From Adineta steineri (taxonomy: Eukaryota > Rotifera > Eurotatoria > Adinetida > Adinetidae): a DNA stretch of 64,000 nucleotides. Positions within the stretch are counted from its first letter, which is position 1. Every line of letters begins with the position of its first letter. The stretch spans positions 545,796 to 609,795 of the forward strand of contig CAJNOI010000007.1 in the NCBI GenBank assembly GCA_905250115.1. The letters are read 5' to 3'. Of the stretch, positions 48,537 through 62,033 are shown piece by piece. The notes under the pieces are model-generated. The model was not told the DNA's origin. It did not search any database and worked only from the letters and a program-made list of their open reading frames with translations. The position numbers and the translations under genes were made by a program.

Positions 48537-50932
48537 GATTATATTATATTATACTATCGTAAATCAATTGATTATATAGTACTTGAGAGTATTTGTGAAT
48601 AGTACTAATCCTTACACATACACTAACTTCCTCCTACGATACACATAACAATGTGGGAGTATTATAATGAATAATAATAGAGAAAAAAAGAGTACTAAAA
48701 GAACCTACTCTTTACATATGAAAGAAAGTCATTCACTTCAGTCATCATCAAGGATTATCACGCAGAGCTACAAAATATATATTGCGCATGAAAATTGATA
48801 AAAAAAAAGGCAATTGTCTTTTAACGATTAAATACAACGTTGCAGCACAATAATCTTCTATTTAATGCATTGTTTTCATCACTGAATCTATTGTTAATTT
48901 TAATTATTATTCAACGAACGAAGTACTTCGAAAAATTTTAAATAGAATAACTACTCTTTTATTTATTCAATGAGTTCAATCGATATAGATTAGAACAAAA
49001 GTATAATGTCGATAGTAACAAATGAGACATTTTAAAGTTCAAATCAAATGAAATATCTTTAGTACAAAGTACTAATTCATGTTACCTTCACATTAAATAC
49101 ATATTCAATCATGAAATAGATACTCTCGTTATTAATAAGAATGACAATCATGTTAGATATATAACCGAATGTCTTTATTCTCATTTCTTCTTTTTTTTTT
49201 GATGAGTTGTTTGCATTAATTAGTTAAATTAAACACTAAGATACATTGAAATACGAGGTAAGAAAGTACTTAGAGTAATTTAATTCTCTTGAAAAAGAAT
49301 AATTATAACACGCTCGATGAAAGAGTTTCAATATAAAGAAAATCTTTTTTTATGACTATTATGCTTGAAATAATATTTTTTTTTAAAGCATGCATACCTT
49401 AAAATATTAATGCATAACAATAAATCTTTACTAATCAAGTAAAATATAAGAATCTACTTTTTTTTAAATGATAAATTTCAGATAAAGATTATCACCTTAG
49501 ACTACAAAAACTAATAAAATATAATTTTCTCATCTATTAATATATATATGTATCAATGTTTTCGAAAATTGATAAGATAGTGTAACAAATAAGCGTATCA
49601 AAATACTATATTTAGGTATTTTAATGATAAAAAATATATATGATTTGACCTTTTGATTAAATACTTAATAGAAAATATATGACTAATATAAAGTAAAAGG
49701 TTATATATAAGAAATACTAAGGTACATTAATTTAAACTTGTTTAATTTTTTAGGATATATGTTCTTATCAAAGTGATATAAATTGACATTTACATAACAT
49801 GATACATTCAGAGAGATTTTCTTTATAATTATTGTCAAGAGCTTTCTTGCATGTCAAGTACAGAATGAGTTCGATTTCCTAATCATTCATTCTTTTCCCT
49901 AATGATAAATTCATCAGAATCATTCAATATTTATAATCATCCTATTTAATATTTTAAGTATATGTAACAAAAAATGAAATTGTCTAAACATAAACAATCG
50001 ATTAGTTACAATAATTTTAGTCATTTTGCTTTTTGTTCTATGAAAAAGAAAACAAAATCTTGATAAAGAATAATTTTTATTAAACAAAAACTATTTCATT
50101 ATTATGAATAATCAATAAGAAAGTGAAGAGAAAAGGATTCACAAATAATTTATGAAAGAAAATTAATTGAACTACTCTCACACATTTCCTTCTCTTTTTA
50201 CATAATACAGATTAAGATTTCTTTATTCAACGATTTCCCTTTCCATAGGGAAATTTAGCTTATTCATTACATCTGATATAACAACCTAGTATATACTAGA
50301 TTACACCGGTCAATCTAATCTTGTATGCATACATCAATTTGTCAAGAGTTTATTTTCATACTCTACTATATGTATTTGACTAATTCATTTTCTTTTTTCC
50401 GTTCGTTTTTATATCTGATATATATATTCTATTGATTCGTCAATAGCATTTTCTATTCTATGAACGGAGTCGTCCTTTTTTTCTTCTTTTCTGTTTTTTT
50501 TCGCTCTTTCCATCTTAATGCTACTAGTTTAGTGATGAAGTTAGAACGACAATATAGAAACTATCGAAGGTGAAAGCATAGCACGTACAATGTACTCCGT
50601 TATTCTCTCTCTCTTTTTCTCTTTTGCTCGCTCTCATATTTTCGAGAGCTGAATCATCGTCATCGAAATGAAAAAAGAAGAAGAGAAGACGAGAGAAAGA
50701 ATCTGCCCGATGTGTATATTTGTTGCTTTAGGTCGGAAGAAAAGAGAAAGAGAAAAAGAATGAGAGAGAGAGAGAGAGAAACATGCGTAGCCGATTTGAC
50801 AATCAACTAGAAGCAGCAGCATTCAAGATACATTGCAATACATCTCCGAATGAGAAAAGAAATTTTGTTTGCTATTCAGCTCGTCAAACATAAGATTGAA
50901 TGACTGAACAATACATATTTAATCTTCAAATA
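48537..50932. other. 2.4-kb intergenic region
   Basis: AT-rich, between divergent genes. From 50440 to 50830 there are strand-biased pyrimidine (TCTCTC) and purine (GAGAGAGAGAGA near 50764) blocks, a pattern common at promoters. No gene or RNA recognised. The perfect palindrome TTTCCCTATGGAAA-like block near 50238-50253 (CCCTTTCCATAGGGAAA) is minor. Confidence 0.5.
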
Positions 50933-51974
50933 ATGACAAATACTAAAATAATTCTTCTCTGGTGCTGGTCATTGCTGGCACTTATTCAAACTATATATAC
51001 AAGTTCAATACATGGTAAAAATAAGGAAATAATCATTTATTTTTATTATATATATTTATTGAATTTTAATTTAGCTCCATTTATGTCTTTTTGTAATCAA
51101 ACAATAAATATGTCATCTCCTTTATCACTCATTTTCACACCAACACCTTCTTTATCTTATTCATCATGTTGTAATTTCACATTGATTAAACCATCTTTAT
51201 TCAGTTCATCGGAACATTTTATAATTAATATGAATATGTCACAAATAATTCCATCATTTCATATATTTAATAAACAAATGCAATCAATTGAGTTAATGAA
51301 TTATTCATTATTTGATCGAACATATTTTCGTACGAATATTATTGAATTACCACTTATATTTAGTTTATGTCAATTTAATATTCCATTATTTGAAATTTTA
51401 ATAACAAATATTTCAAAAAGTAATTAAACCATTTCTGAGAAATCTTTTCTATTTAACAAATTGTTTTTCTAACAGGCCCATGTCTCTCAAATCAATATCG
51501 ATGTTTAATAAGTAATCAAGATCAATGGTGCATAGATGAAATATTTCATTGTGATGGTTATTATTCATGTCCACAAGGTGCAGATGAACATAATTGTTCA
51601 AGTATGAAACTAAAATCAATTCTTTTGTTTTTATATAAGAATTCTTTTCATTAATAGAATCTATGCCAAGATTAACTTTACCAAAAATGAAACGAACTAT
51701 TAGCGGTGGTATTGTAACAACAATAATTATATTTGGACTTTTATTAATTATTAGTTCAGTTAGTATAGCTGTTGCATTTGTTTATTTTCAACGAAAACGT
51801 CAAAGACGAAGACAATTTACTTATTCCCTTGAATCAACTAGTGATGATTGGGAACCATCAGGTACTGGTTATCATTTATTTGATAATTGGACAAATAATC
51901 GACGTAGTACAGGAAATCATATTGATAATGTTATTATTGATGCGAATGAACATATGCCTATAACAAATCGGTGA
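50933..51974 (+). CDS. Type I membrane protein with LDL-receptor A module
   Basis: Four exons. ATG 50933 (or in-frame 50900) starts a signal peptide (IILLWCWSLLALIQTIYTSS). The ectodomain (51075-51420) is Ser/Asn-rich with four Cys and resembles a degenerate CUB fold, then exon 3 encodes an LDLa module: CLSNQYRC, QWCIDEIFHCDGYYSC, ADEHNC, with Asp/Glu in the calcium site. Exon 4 encodes a transmembrane helix (IVTTIIIFGLLLIISSVSIAV), a basic stop-transfer (FQRKRQRRRQF) and a cytoplasmic tail with a DDWEPS-like acidic patch. Phases match at each junction. A receptor or adhesion role is likely. No orthologue recognised. Confidence 0.72.
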
Positions 51975-54473
51975 TGATAATAGTTTTCTTTTCTTTTTTT
52001 CATTTTGTCATTGTGTTGTTAATAAATTTCTTTTTTCTGTTTCGTTAACACATTTCTTTTCTTTTTATAAAGATATTCTCAATCGTGAGTTAATCGACAC
52101 AGTTTTACATAAGCGTTATCTAAGTTTTGTTTTAATAATCAAAACAAGAGTAATGAAACTAAAGTTAAACGATGATTCAAGTGCTAAATAAACAAAACAC
52201 TTTCAAATGATTATTTTTCTTTTTAGAATTTAACAATAAATACATTATTAGTTAATAATCGATTATCCTGTTTTTCTCGTTTTGTCTAAATAATATCTAT
52301 CTATTTATAGGACATTGGCTTATCACCTTTAAAATATGTCAGATTTTGTCATCAATTTGAGAATCCCTTATGACAATATATCGAGCTGACATTTACATAA
52401 AAAGAAAAATGATAATATTTTCTCTTGTGAACAGGAAACAGATGACAGTTAAGATAACTTTATTACGATATTAACGTATGGATAATAAGGTTGAACAAAA
52501 TGTAATAACCAGAAAACAGATGATTTTGAATGTCATGTTTATTGATATAATCTACAGATATTATATATATACACGCACACACTATGTTGATATAATTAAT
52601 TGTGATCGATTTAATTGAATCTTTTTTTAAAAAAAAATTTTTTTTGTTATAATAAAAATGTACATGTCCTTCAGATCAAGTTTTATTGTTTTGTTTGGTA
52701 AGAAAATCGATCGTAGAAATATAAGTATTATAAAAAAAAATGTAAATCAATACTCAAGATCAACAAGTACATTTAGACTTTTCTTAAACATAGAATGTAT
52801 GTATGATATAAAAGATGTTGCGTTCTAACAAATGTGATAGATACTTTCATAAAATGATATAGTATTTAATTCTATCAGCGCGACATCTAATGAAATAGGA
52901 TGGGATCTATTGAACAATACCGTTAGTTGGCCTATTGATTATCCAATGAAAGAAACAAAAAGACAATTTGAATATACCTCGACAAAAACAAAAAAGTCAA
53001 TTAAGTTAATTACAATGTCTACCTTTATCATATGATATTCGAAACAAATATTAATCTCAATCTACTAACTAAACTATTTAATCTTAAGATTAAGGTATTG
53101 TTTTTAACTTCATAATTCTAGACAGAATATTATAAAATGAATTTCTACTTTATTATTTCATTCGAAAACTTCTTCGACATTTTTTAATCCTAAATTAAAA
53201 TATGAATAGTTATGATTTTGATATATTATTTCTACTAATATTGTTTATGCATATATAAAATATGTTTCAATGTTTTTATTTTCCAAGGATAATGATAAAT
53301 ATGTTAAATATATACATATATTATTCAATCGTTACTTTGATTTCATAATAGATTTACATCTGATTATAATGTCTATCATGGATTATGTGATGATGATGAA
53401 AAAAATATATATGTTTATTCAGAATACTTTACATTCATCGTCTATTAAATTTCTTAAACAGAAATATATTAATAACATGTGGTATAAGATAAAAGAAAAT
53501 GCTTTGTTAAAGAAGAAAAACTGTTACACATTGCTCAGTCTTATTTAAATAACAACTAACATCTGTTTCATTCTGAAATTCAATCTTTTTTTGACCTCAA
53601 ATAATGTATTATATTTTCATACAGATCTTTTTTTTTTCTTCTTTCAAAAGAGCAAACAATATCTAGTTTGTTGTTCTTCGTTTTTAACATCTACATTTCG
53701 TTAAAAAGACAATCAAAAGATAGGGGTCTTGTTATTTATTTCTTATATGATACTTTTTTCAAGTATGTAACTATAGTATAATATTCTGTGAATTATAATT
53801 GTTGATATGAAGTTATTTATTTATCAGGATATACATATATTCTTCTCATATTTTTATCCATTTTCTTAGTAGAAGATACTCTGACATAACACACTTCCGT
53901 TTTTTTCTTCTTGTCTGTTTCTCTCTCTCCTTCACACTCTATCTTATTTTAACCGTATTACTATATATGTGTATACATATATATATATATATTTATTCAT
54001 TGGAAATCATTACCATGAGATACAAAAGTAAGATTCCTTGAAATATCAATAACTATTGAATTCTTTTGCTGATATTCAATATAAAATATCACTAGACACA
54101 TGCGAGAACGATTATTCTTACATTTGCATTACAGAACTGTACATTTGATTGTCACATCATATGTATAGTATCGGTACAGGCGAGCAAATAATAGCCGTAA
54201 AGAGAAAGGGTGAGGTCGATAAATAGGATGCTTTTCAATCATGTATAACTAATATGCATCGAAGGGGAAATATAAATTTAAAGTGTACATCTTCTTTGGC
54301 AAGGTAAATTGGTCGATCGCATGTTAGTGACCTCATTATCTGTTTTTTTGTATCAATCTCTTTGTCTAATAAATCATGTAAATGATCGGAGGGTATGTGT
54401 GAATATTTATGTTGTTCATTGTGAGTATATTTAGTTTAATGTTTGTGTCAATTTTAGATAAAGCTATTGATCG
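51975..54473. other. 2.5-kb intergenic region
   Basis: AT-rich. The 5' part is probably 3' UTR of the LDLa protein gene. An open frame at 53270-53548 is Lys/Tyr/Ile-rich with no domain signal. CTCTCTCTCC and TATATATATA simple repeats occur near 53930 and 53980. Confidence 0.5.
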
Positions 54474-57400
54474 ATGGATGGGATATCATCTATCACGGCA
54501 ATTGATCAAAAGATGGCTGAGATGCGCATCAAAAATTTAGAATTACTGAAACGTCATCAGGTTTGTACTTGAATACATACTAATTGTTTGTCTGGAGAAT
54601 ATGTGTATAAGAGTAAACGACAAGAGACGAAGCGAATAAAAGAAAAAAGAAAAGAGAGAATAAGGGAAACTACTAACGATTGATATTTGTCGACTAAGAG
54701 GTCTATTCTCTCTTTCTCTTTCTCTCTATGTCTCTTTCTTCTCTACTCTCTACATATTCTCGAATATCATTGCAATAAGAGAAAGAAAGATGGAGAGAAA
54801 GTTTTTTTCTTTTTTTTTTTTTGACAATTTTTATTTCGTCGTTTTCTCTTGCTTGTAACAGAGAATATATGTATGTACACTGAATAAGGAATATAGAGTT
54901 TCAATAGACGTTATGAGAACTTGTTCTATACTAGTAACCATTGTAATGACTGATGGCCTGGAATAATGTTTTTTTTCTCTATTCACTTTATCTAGTGTTC
55001 TTTTATAGTTGCTCATTTACTCTGAAGTTGTATAATATACATTGTATGACTTCACATAAGTGTTATTCTAGGATAGAAAAAAAGAAAGAAGAATCATATT
55101 TTAATCTATAAAAATATCTTTCTTATTTTTGTATGTTTATATTTATTGAAGGAAATCGAAGAAGACCGTCAACTTGCTGAACAATCAGGGGCAATAACAT
55201 CTGCAGTTGAATATACAAAAGACACGTCAATAACACCAATAGCAATGCGAAATGTAAGTGTAACAAAAATTCATGCTTATTTTACGTTTAATTATCAATC
55301 TTTAGACAACGAAACAACGTGGACGACATGTAGCAACTCAACAACATTCTCAAGTATATTTTTTTTCGGTTTGATTGTATTCGTTCTTTTTAAAACATAA
55401 TTATATGTTTAGGAAAGTCAACATGAACAAATGCATCGAACACCAATAAGACGAAAATTTGAACATGTAAATCATATAAATCTTTGATAAAAATCTTTTG
55501 AATATTTATCTTATGAAAGGATCGTGCTGATCTACAATCTCAACGTGTACAAAGAGTTGATTATAATCGTTTAAAACATGAACGAGCACATGAAGTTACC
55601 AATTCATGTTATAATAATAATAATACAATTAGTCCTGAATTACTTGAATATGCATATCCATTCCATTATCAATCAGAAAATAATTATGGTAAGATTTTAT
55701 AAACGAAATATTATGTCATCGATACCTTTCTTTTTTATGAATATTCTGTTTTGAGAAAAAAAAACAAGGTTTTTTGAGAAAGAAAAAAAAATATCGTTTT
55801 CATTTGTAAGACATTCTTGACTTTCTTATTGAAATCAATTTTGTGAGTAGATGCCGACGAACCGGCACATGCAAAAAAACTTGTCATTGTAAACAATCAA
55901 GGTAGGTAACATACTGTTGATCGCTCATTGAATGAATTTGCTGCTCTTTGTTTATCAGCTTGTATTATTCTTTTCTTTCATTCTTTCTTTCATTCTTTCT
56001 CTTTTTATATCTTATGTATTGCATGATGGTATTGAGGGGTGCTTATTGATCAGCTGATTAAATGCCTTTGAACATAACATAAAAACCGTTTATATATTTT
56101 ATCTAGATACATACATATATATAAGAGTGAATAGTTAGATATATACCTTGATGATCGATGTGCACATTTTTATCGTCTTTGTCAATGGAGAAAAAAAGGA
56201 TAATGGGGATAAAGAGTAAAAACTGAGAGACGAAAGCGTAAAGTATATTGCGCGTATATGTGTATTTAACGATCATCAGCAAGCGTGTAGACAAAAGAAC
56301 GGGGGCGAAATCATACACACTTTATTATAGACCATCGTCTTAATTAGAATCGTCAGGCAAACACTCGTCGAGTAAGCAAATTACCATTAAATTAATGATT
56401 GTTTTTTGTATTATCAATTTTATTCTGATTAATTTTTCTTAAATAAAACAGTTTGTTGCCAAAGCTAATATTTTACACAGTTATAGTTAATCACATAATT
56501 GCATGAATGATGTGTTTTTTTTACTATTATTATCATTCTTTATTTCCTTTTCGTTTATTTGCATGTGGTGGATTTACGAAATGCCTTTTATTCTAACTTA
56601 TAATATTTATTCTAATATATAGATATAAAAATTTCTATTTCGTATATATTTTAGCTACACGTATTGGGAGTGGACGTTTTAATCAACAACAACAACGAAC
56701 TCAAGAACAAGGCCAACGTCGACGAGAAGGTAACATACTATTGTTTTCTCAATGCCAAAAATAAAAATCAATAATTCATTCTATCGATTTATCTATAGAA
56801 CGAATGCGTCGATCCGGAGTACATAATAATGGTCATCCAGGAGGACCTTCAGAATTTCATCTAGATGTACCACAAATACCAATATGGCAAAATAATTCTA
56901 TACCACCTTCACTTCCACTTCATGTACAACTTTTACCAACAAATATGAATGGACATCATACAAATGTTGATCATCTTATGACTAATGGTGGCGATCAAAT
57001 TGATCGTAAAAATTTCATATATAAATCTACTGATTAAATCTATTTATCTTTATTAGAATCTACATATCTTCATAATTTTATGTATTCACCGTCTACACAA
57101 TCATCATCATTTAATGGAAATGGTACTGTTTATTTTACTCATCCATCATCATCTATGCCAAATGGTCCACCTTCATCTCAAAATTCTCAAACACATTTTC
57201 ATCAATATCATCCAACACGTACATTTGAAAATTCAAATCGACAGCAATTTCATAATTCAACACCTTTTCAATCATCACCTGTTTTTCAATCGACTACTCC
57301 ACTTACTGCTCCTCCTCCTTCAACAACTCCTTCACAATTATTAACACCATCATCTTCATCTTCTCATCTTCATCAACAACAACAACAACAAGAAAATTTA

Positions 57401-58934
57401 TCGATGGATTTACCACCACGATTTCGTCGTTTAAAAAAATCCGATCAAGATAATAAATATTCACAATCTCGACCCATGTCTAGTGATTTTGAACATCTAC
57501 GTAATTCATCTTTACGTTTTAATAATGATAATCGTTTTCAAACACGTCCACAATCATTTTATGATTTTGCATCTCAACAACATCAATCAAATAATAATTT
57601 TTTTCGTTCTTCAAATAACAATAATAATAATAATAATAATCGTTACCAAAGAAATACTCCTAACACTAATAATCTTCCACTTTCGGCATATATGAATACC
57701 GATGATGCATCATATCAAAATGAAAATATTAATAATAATAATTATTGGGGAACATCATCATCATCATATCAACGACGACGATCAACACAACAACAAAGAA
57801 CATATCAAGATAAACATCAATTTCCATTATCATCATATGATCCTCGTCAATATGGTTTCAATAATAATAATTATCAACAACGACGAAATGATTTTAATAA
57901 TCGACCAAATTCTAATCGACGTAATCCAAATAATAATAATAATAATAAAAATCATATAAATGATACAAATGATATTGATCTTATTGAAGAATGGTGGGAA
58001 GATGATAATACCGAATTAATAAGTCTCAATAATCAACCTAAAACAAATATTGATTCACAGACAACAATAACAACTGTTAATGATAGTGGAAATAGTTCAT
58101 TATCAACAAGTATGCATTTGAAAGAATCAACATTAGATGATGAAGAAAATAATATTTCAATAAATGATTTTATTAGTCCACCATCGGATACATCAACAAC
58201 TGATAGTAAAAAAAAAGATTTTTGTTTTTTCAATAATATCTATATATATTGAATTTGTTTTTTCAGGTAACATTATTGAATCACTTGATCAACTTCAACA
58301 ACAATTGAAATTAGAAGAAGCTGTTGAACAACAATTAGCATCAGAAAATGATCATATTGATGGTGATTTTTCAGCATTAGATAAAGAAGTAAGTGTTTGT
58401 TGAAATCATTTTTGATTTTTTAATTTTTAATTAAAATAAAATAAAATAATTAATCGATATTATCTATCAGCCGACGATCTATGATACAGCTCATTTTCTA
58501 CAATGGGCAAAAGAAAAATTTAGAGAGGAATTAGCAGGTCGACTTACAGCGAAGGTATGATGATATGAGCATGATAAAACATCGATTGGCAAATATTATC
58601 AAATATTATGATTGCGCTCTTCTTCGCATGCTGATTTTTCGATTTGCATGGCTTTTCTTACAATAATTTCCATGTATTAAAAACAATATGTAATTGAATT
58701 CGTTTTTCTTTTTAGGAAATTCAACAACATGATGCTGTAACAAGTGATGATGATGATGATGACGATAATAATATTGTTGCATCTACTGATATTAAACTAG
58801 ACAATGTTCATATTGATCAAACAACAGATGATGATAATGAAAATCATGTAGAAAATATGGATGAACTTGAGGATAATCTCAATCAAAAATTAACTATTGA
58901 AGAAAATACAAATAAATCCATTACTGTTGAATGA
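54474..58934 (+). CDS. CCDC9-like coiled-coil RNA-associated protein
   Basis: The N-terminus spliced from exon 1 (54474-54560) and exon 2 (from 55152) reads MAEMRIKNLELLKRHQ then EIEEDRQLAEQSG, matching the CCDC9/CCDC9B start (RRKNEALIRRYQEIEEDR). CCDC9 associates with the exon-junction complex in mammals. Further exons are basic and Gln/Arg-rich (GSGRFNQQQQ, QGQRRREG), then a very long Asn/Ser/Gln-rich region (57050-58215) containing a WWEDD patch, and a final acidic part (DDDDDDDNN) ending at TGA 58932-58934. IEEWWEDD resembles the W-acidic region of CCDC9. Several introns are long (about 590 bp after exon 1, 750 bp before 56655). Low complexity limits confidence in the middle. Confidence 0.68.
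57600..57950 (+). repeat. Polyasparagine-rich tract in CCDC9-like gene
   Basis: Repeated AAT/AAC codons give several runs of four to nine Asn (near 57620, 57730, 57860 and 57930). The frame is open throughout and continues into conserved-looking acidic sequence. Confidence 0.85.
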
Positions 58935-59161
58935 GATATGAAAAAAAGGACATATATATATAAGAAACAAGATCTGTGCTATTTCGTTATACTTTTACTT
59001 ATTATGTAGAAAAATAACTTTTATTGTTTTTTATGTTTTTTTTTTCTTTTTTGTAAACTTTGATGATACTGTTTTAACAAGTATATTTCATGTCAATTAT
59101 TGAATATTTATTATGACCCTTAGCAAAAAAAGAGTAAAGATTATGATTTACGGATTTCTAT

Positions 59162-59163
59162 AG
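59162..59163 (+). other. Putative trans-splice acceptor upstream of XRCC3
   Basis: GGATTTCTATAG ends at 59163, within a 238-bp gap after the CCDC9-like stop. The first ATG after it (59166) opens an eight-codon frame that ends at TGA 59190-59192 and overlaps the true start at 59173. Confidence 0.45.
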
Positions 59164-59172
59164 ATATGAAAT

Positions 59173-60558
59173 ATGCCTCTTACTTTGAATGATATTGATC
59201 TACCACCAAATGTTGAAGGAAAACTTAATCGAGGTTGATTATTTTTCATAGAAGTTATTCATATCTAAATCATATATTTAGCTTATGGAACGAAATATTC
59301 TTTACAAAAATTTTTGGAATTGGATCCAAATGAAATAATTCGTACAACACATTTGCTCCCAGCAGATATTGATATTGCATTACAATGTGTTTCAAATACA
59401 TTTTATCCTTTTTCAAGACGACAAATGTCGGGTTAGTTTGAAATATAAATTAAATAAATTTATTCAATTATTTATCTAGTTTGGCAAATGATTGAAAATG
59501 AACGTGATACTATAACAATATTTTCAACAGGTTGTCCAATTATTGATAAAACATTAAATGGTGGAATACGTTTAGGTCAAATAACGGAATTATATGGTGA
59601 AAGTGGTTGTGGAAAAACTCAATTTTGTATTCAAATGTCTTTAGAAGTACAACGAACATTTCGAGCTCGAGGACAAGAAGCCAGTAAATTATTTTTTTCT
59701 CATTTTCTTATTTATTCTTTTCTTGTTTCTTTTTGTATAGAAGTAGTTTATATTAATACTGAATCTCAAATTGAAAAAATCGATAAACGATTAAAACATA
59801 TCTCATATTATCGTGCAAAAACTGATAAGCCATTTAATATAGCTGATGCTCGATGTTTACAACAAAAATTTTTTGATAATATTTATCTTGATATTATTCG
59901 ACATTATGTATGTCACTGTTCTTTTTTAAATTTTATGTTAACTATTATTTTTTTCTTCTTCTACTAGCGTCATTTAGAAATGACACTTATTGATCGACTT
60001 CCTTTATTACTTAATCGTGAACCAAGCATTCGATTAATTATTATCGATTCATTAGCTGCTATTTTTCGTTCTGAAGATATTATGTTTGAACATCATACTA
60101 AAGCAAATACTTTACAATATTTTGGCTTTGCTATGCATACATTATGTCAACGATATAATCTTGCTATTGTGTGTGTCAATCAAGTATACATAATTAATTT
60201 ATCTTTTCGTTATCAATTCTAATATTTTCTATTTTAGGTACAAACTCAATTTGGACAAAAACCAACAGATTTATCTTTATTATCACAACCGATGATATTA
60301 GGTCCAGCGTTGGGTCTTACCTGGGCATTTCTTGTTCATTGTCGTATACAATTGACTAAAACAGAAAAAATTGAAGAACATCATCCAGATTCTCAACAAT
60401 CACAAGTTGTCTATGATGAACGACAAGCAACAACAAGTATTAAAACAAATGTTGTTTATTTACGTTCATTATCTATTGATTATTGTTATCATATACCAAA
60501 AACAAATCGATGTAATTATTTTATTGTGGATAAGGGTGTATTTGGTAGTCTAAGTTGA
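59173..60558 (+). CDS. XRCC3: RAD51 paralogue XRCC3
   Basis: XRCC3 with RAD51C (CX3) supports RAD51 filaments and Holliday-junction processing in homologous recombination. The N-terminal exons hold a small helical region (YSLQKFLELDPNEIIRTT). Then come ISTGCP-type motif STGCPIIDKTLNGGI, Walker A GESGCGKTQ, VYINTES, Walker B RLIIIDSLAAIFR, CVNQVQTQFG and GPALGLTWAFLV, the last diagnostic of XRCC3. The stop is TGA at 60558. The start at 59173 is the first ATG in frame, since ATG 59166 is out of frame. Length (about 375 residues) is close to the human protein. It lies 238 bp after the CCDC9-like gene. Confidence 0.88.
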
Positions 60559-61258
60559 TGATTATTTCAATTCTTTTTCTTCTTCTTCTTTTTTGAAAAT
60601 CAGATTAAATTCAGATAAAGATTTATAAACGAAAAAGCTATTATCACATACATTAATCTTTCATAGATAATCTTAATGATGGTAAAGGACGTTTTCATTA
60701 GCATTATATTTATATCTACATTAGATGTTAATGATATTGATCGACCTCTACAACACTAAGTATTTTGTTATTGTTTATATTAACTAGTACTACCTACACA
60801 TTGACCCGATTAAAAATGTCTTCTTTATGTAAACAACTTTTATATGAATATGATAAATGTAATTAACCCTGATATGACTAAAAGAGATGTTTAGAAGTTT
60901 CTGTCAGCAGATCAATAATGAAGGACTAGAATTAACTAATGTACACATAGATCATTCAGTACACCATAAAATAAAACGTTCGAATTTCAAGTGGCCATGT
61001 CAGGATTAATATTTTCTTGCCGTAAAGTACGATTATGATATAAGAGAACACGTCTGTTTCATTATACTGAATTAAAAACTCTTTTAACAGACAAGACCAT
61101 CTATATCGCTAATAACAAATTTTGATTTATCTATGATTGAACTTATTGAACTGACATCTATCATCTTATTTTAATATATGGATGTACAGGATGAACCAAT
61201 AAAAAGTAATATTAAAAGCAAATGACAATGCCATGTCAAGATAGACAAAAAGTCAAAA
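60559..61258. other. Convergent intergenic spacer
   Basis: 700 bp between the 3' ends of XRCC3 (+) and the unrecognised gene (-). AT-rich, no features seen. Confidence 0.55.
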
Positions 61259-61944
61259 CTAAAAGTATCGTTTGAGTCTTTTTGATCCGAAAACAATTGT
61301 TGCTTGATTTGGTTTGTAAAAATTTGTTTTGTCTAATATAATATAAGCTGCATGTTTCTTATTTTCCAGTGGTTCAAAGATAGTTAATAATGATTTCCAT
61401 TCAATATCTTTATCAATAATTGAAAATTTAATTCGATCTAATACATAAAATAATGTCATATAACCATAAGTTGAAAATTGCCATAATAACATAAGAGCTT
61501 GAGAACAATCAATTGTTTCACATATATTTAAAAATTCGAGTAGAATAAGAATTTTTAAACGAATTGTATGAAAATATTTTAATACTTGAATAAGTAATTT
61601 TAAGGGTATTTGTGAATTAAAATTAATTTCATCGAGACGACATAGAATAAAAGCGGTAAGACGAGATTCTTCTTGAATATTATCTTTATATTCATCTAAG
61701 AGTTCAAAAAGTATTGAAAAAAAATAGGATGTATCCCATAATTCATTTCCTGAATGTTGGTCACATCCAAAGTGAATCACATGAGGTAAAAGTAAACTTG
61801 ATTTTTCTTTATTTGATGATATGATAGATAAACTTGAATATCGTTTATTTCTAAATGAAATATTTAAGTATTTATTTAAAAAAAAGATTTCTAATACCCT
61901 AAAGATTTCGATTGTTGTTCTTCTTTATCTGTATTATTGTCCAT
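61259..61944 (-). CDS. Unrecognised alpha-helical protein
   Basis: Two exons: 61944-61898 (MDNNTDKEEQQSKSLG) and about 61855 to 61259, joined GG|A in frame. The product has about 210 residues and is rich in Leu/Ile helices (SYFFSILFELLDEY, LKLLIQVLKYFHTIRLKILI, ALMLLWQFSTYGYMTLFYVLD) with a basic C-terminus (FGSKRLKRYF). No signal peptide or true transmembrane helix is evident. I do not recognise the family; a HEAT-like or scaffold fold is possible. It shares an 89-bp head-to-head gap with NCAPD2, so the two are probably co-expressed. Long, clean frame and normal codon use support a real gene. Confidence 0.6.
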
Positions 61945-62033
61945 TTAGAATTAATAGAAAATAACAATGGCGCCTTTGTTTTCTATTTTAGATGTAAATA
62001 TTAAAAAAAAACTTCTATTACAATCAAATAGTC

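Noticed and set aside
53270..53548. 92-aa Lys/Ile/Tyr-rich frame
   Set aside because: Composition follows the AT-rich background; no homology.
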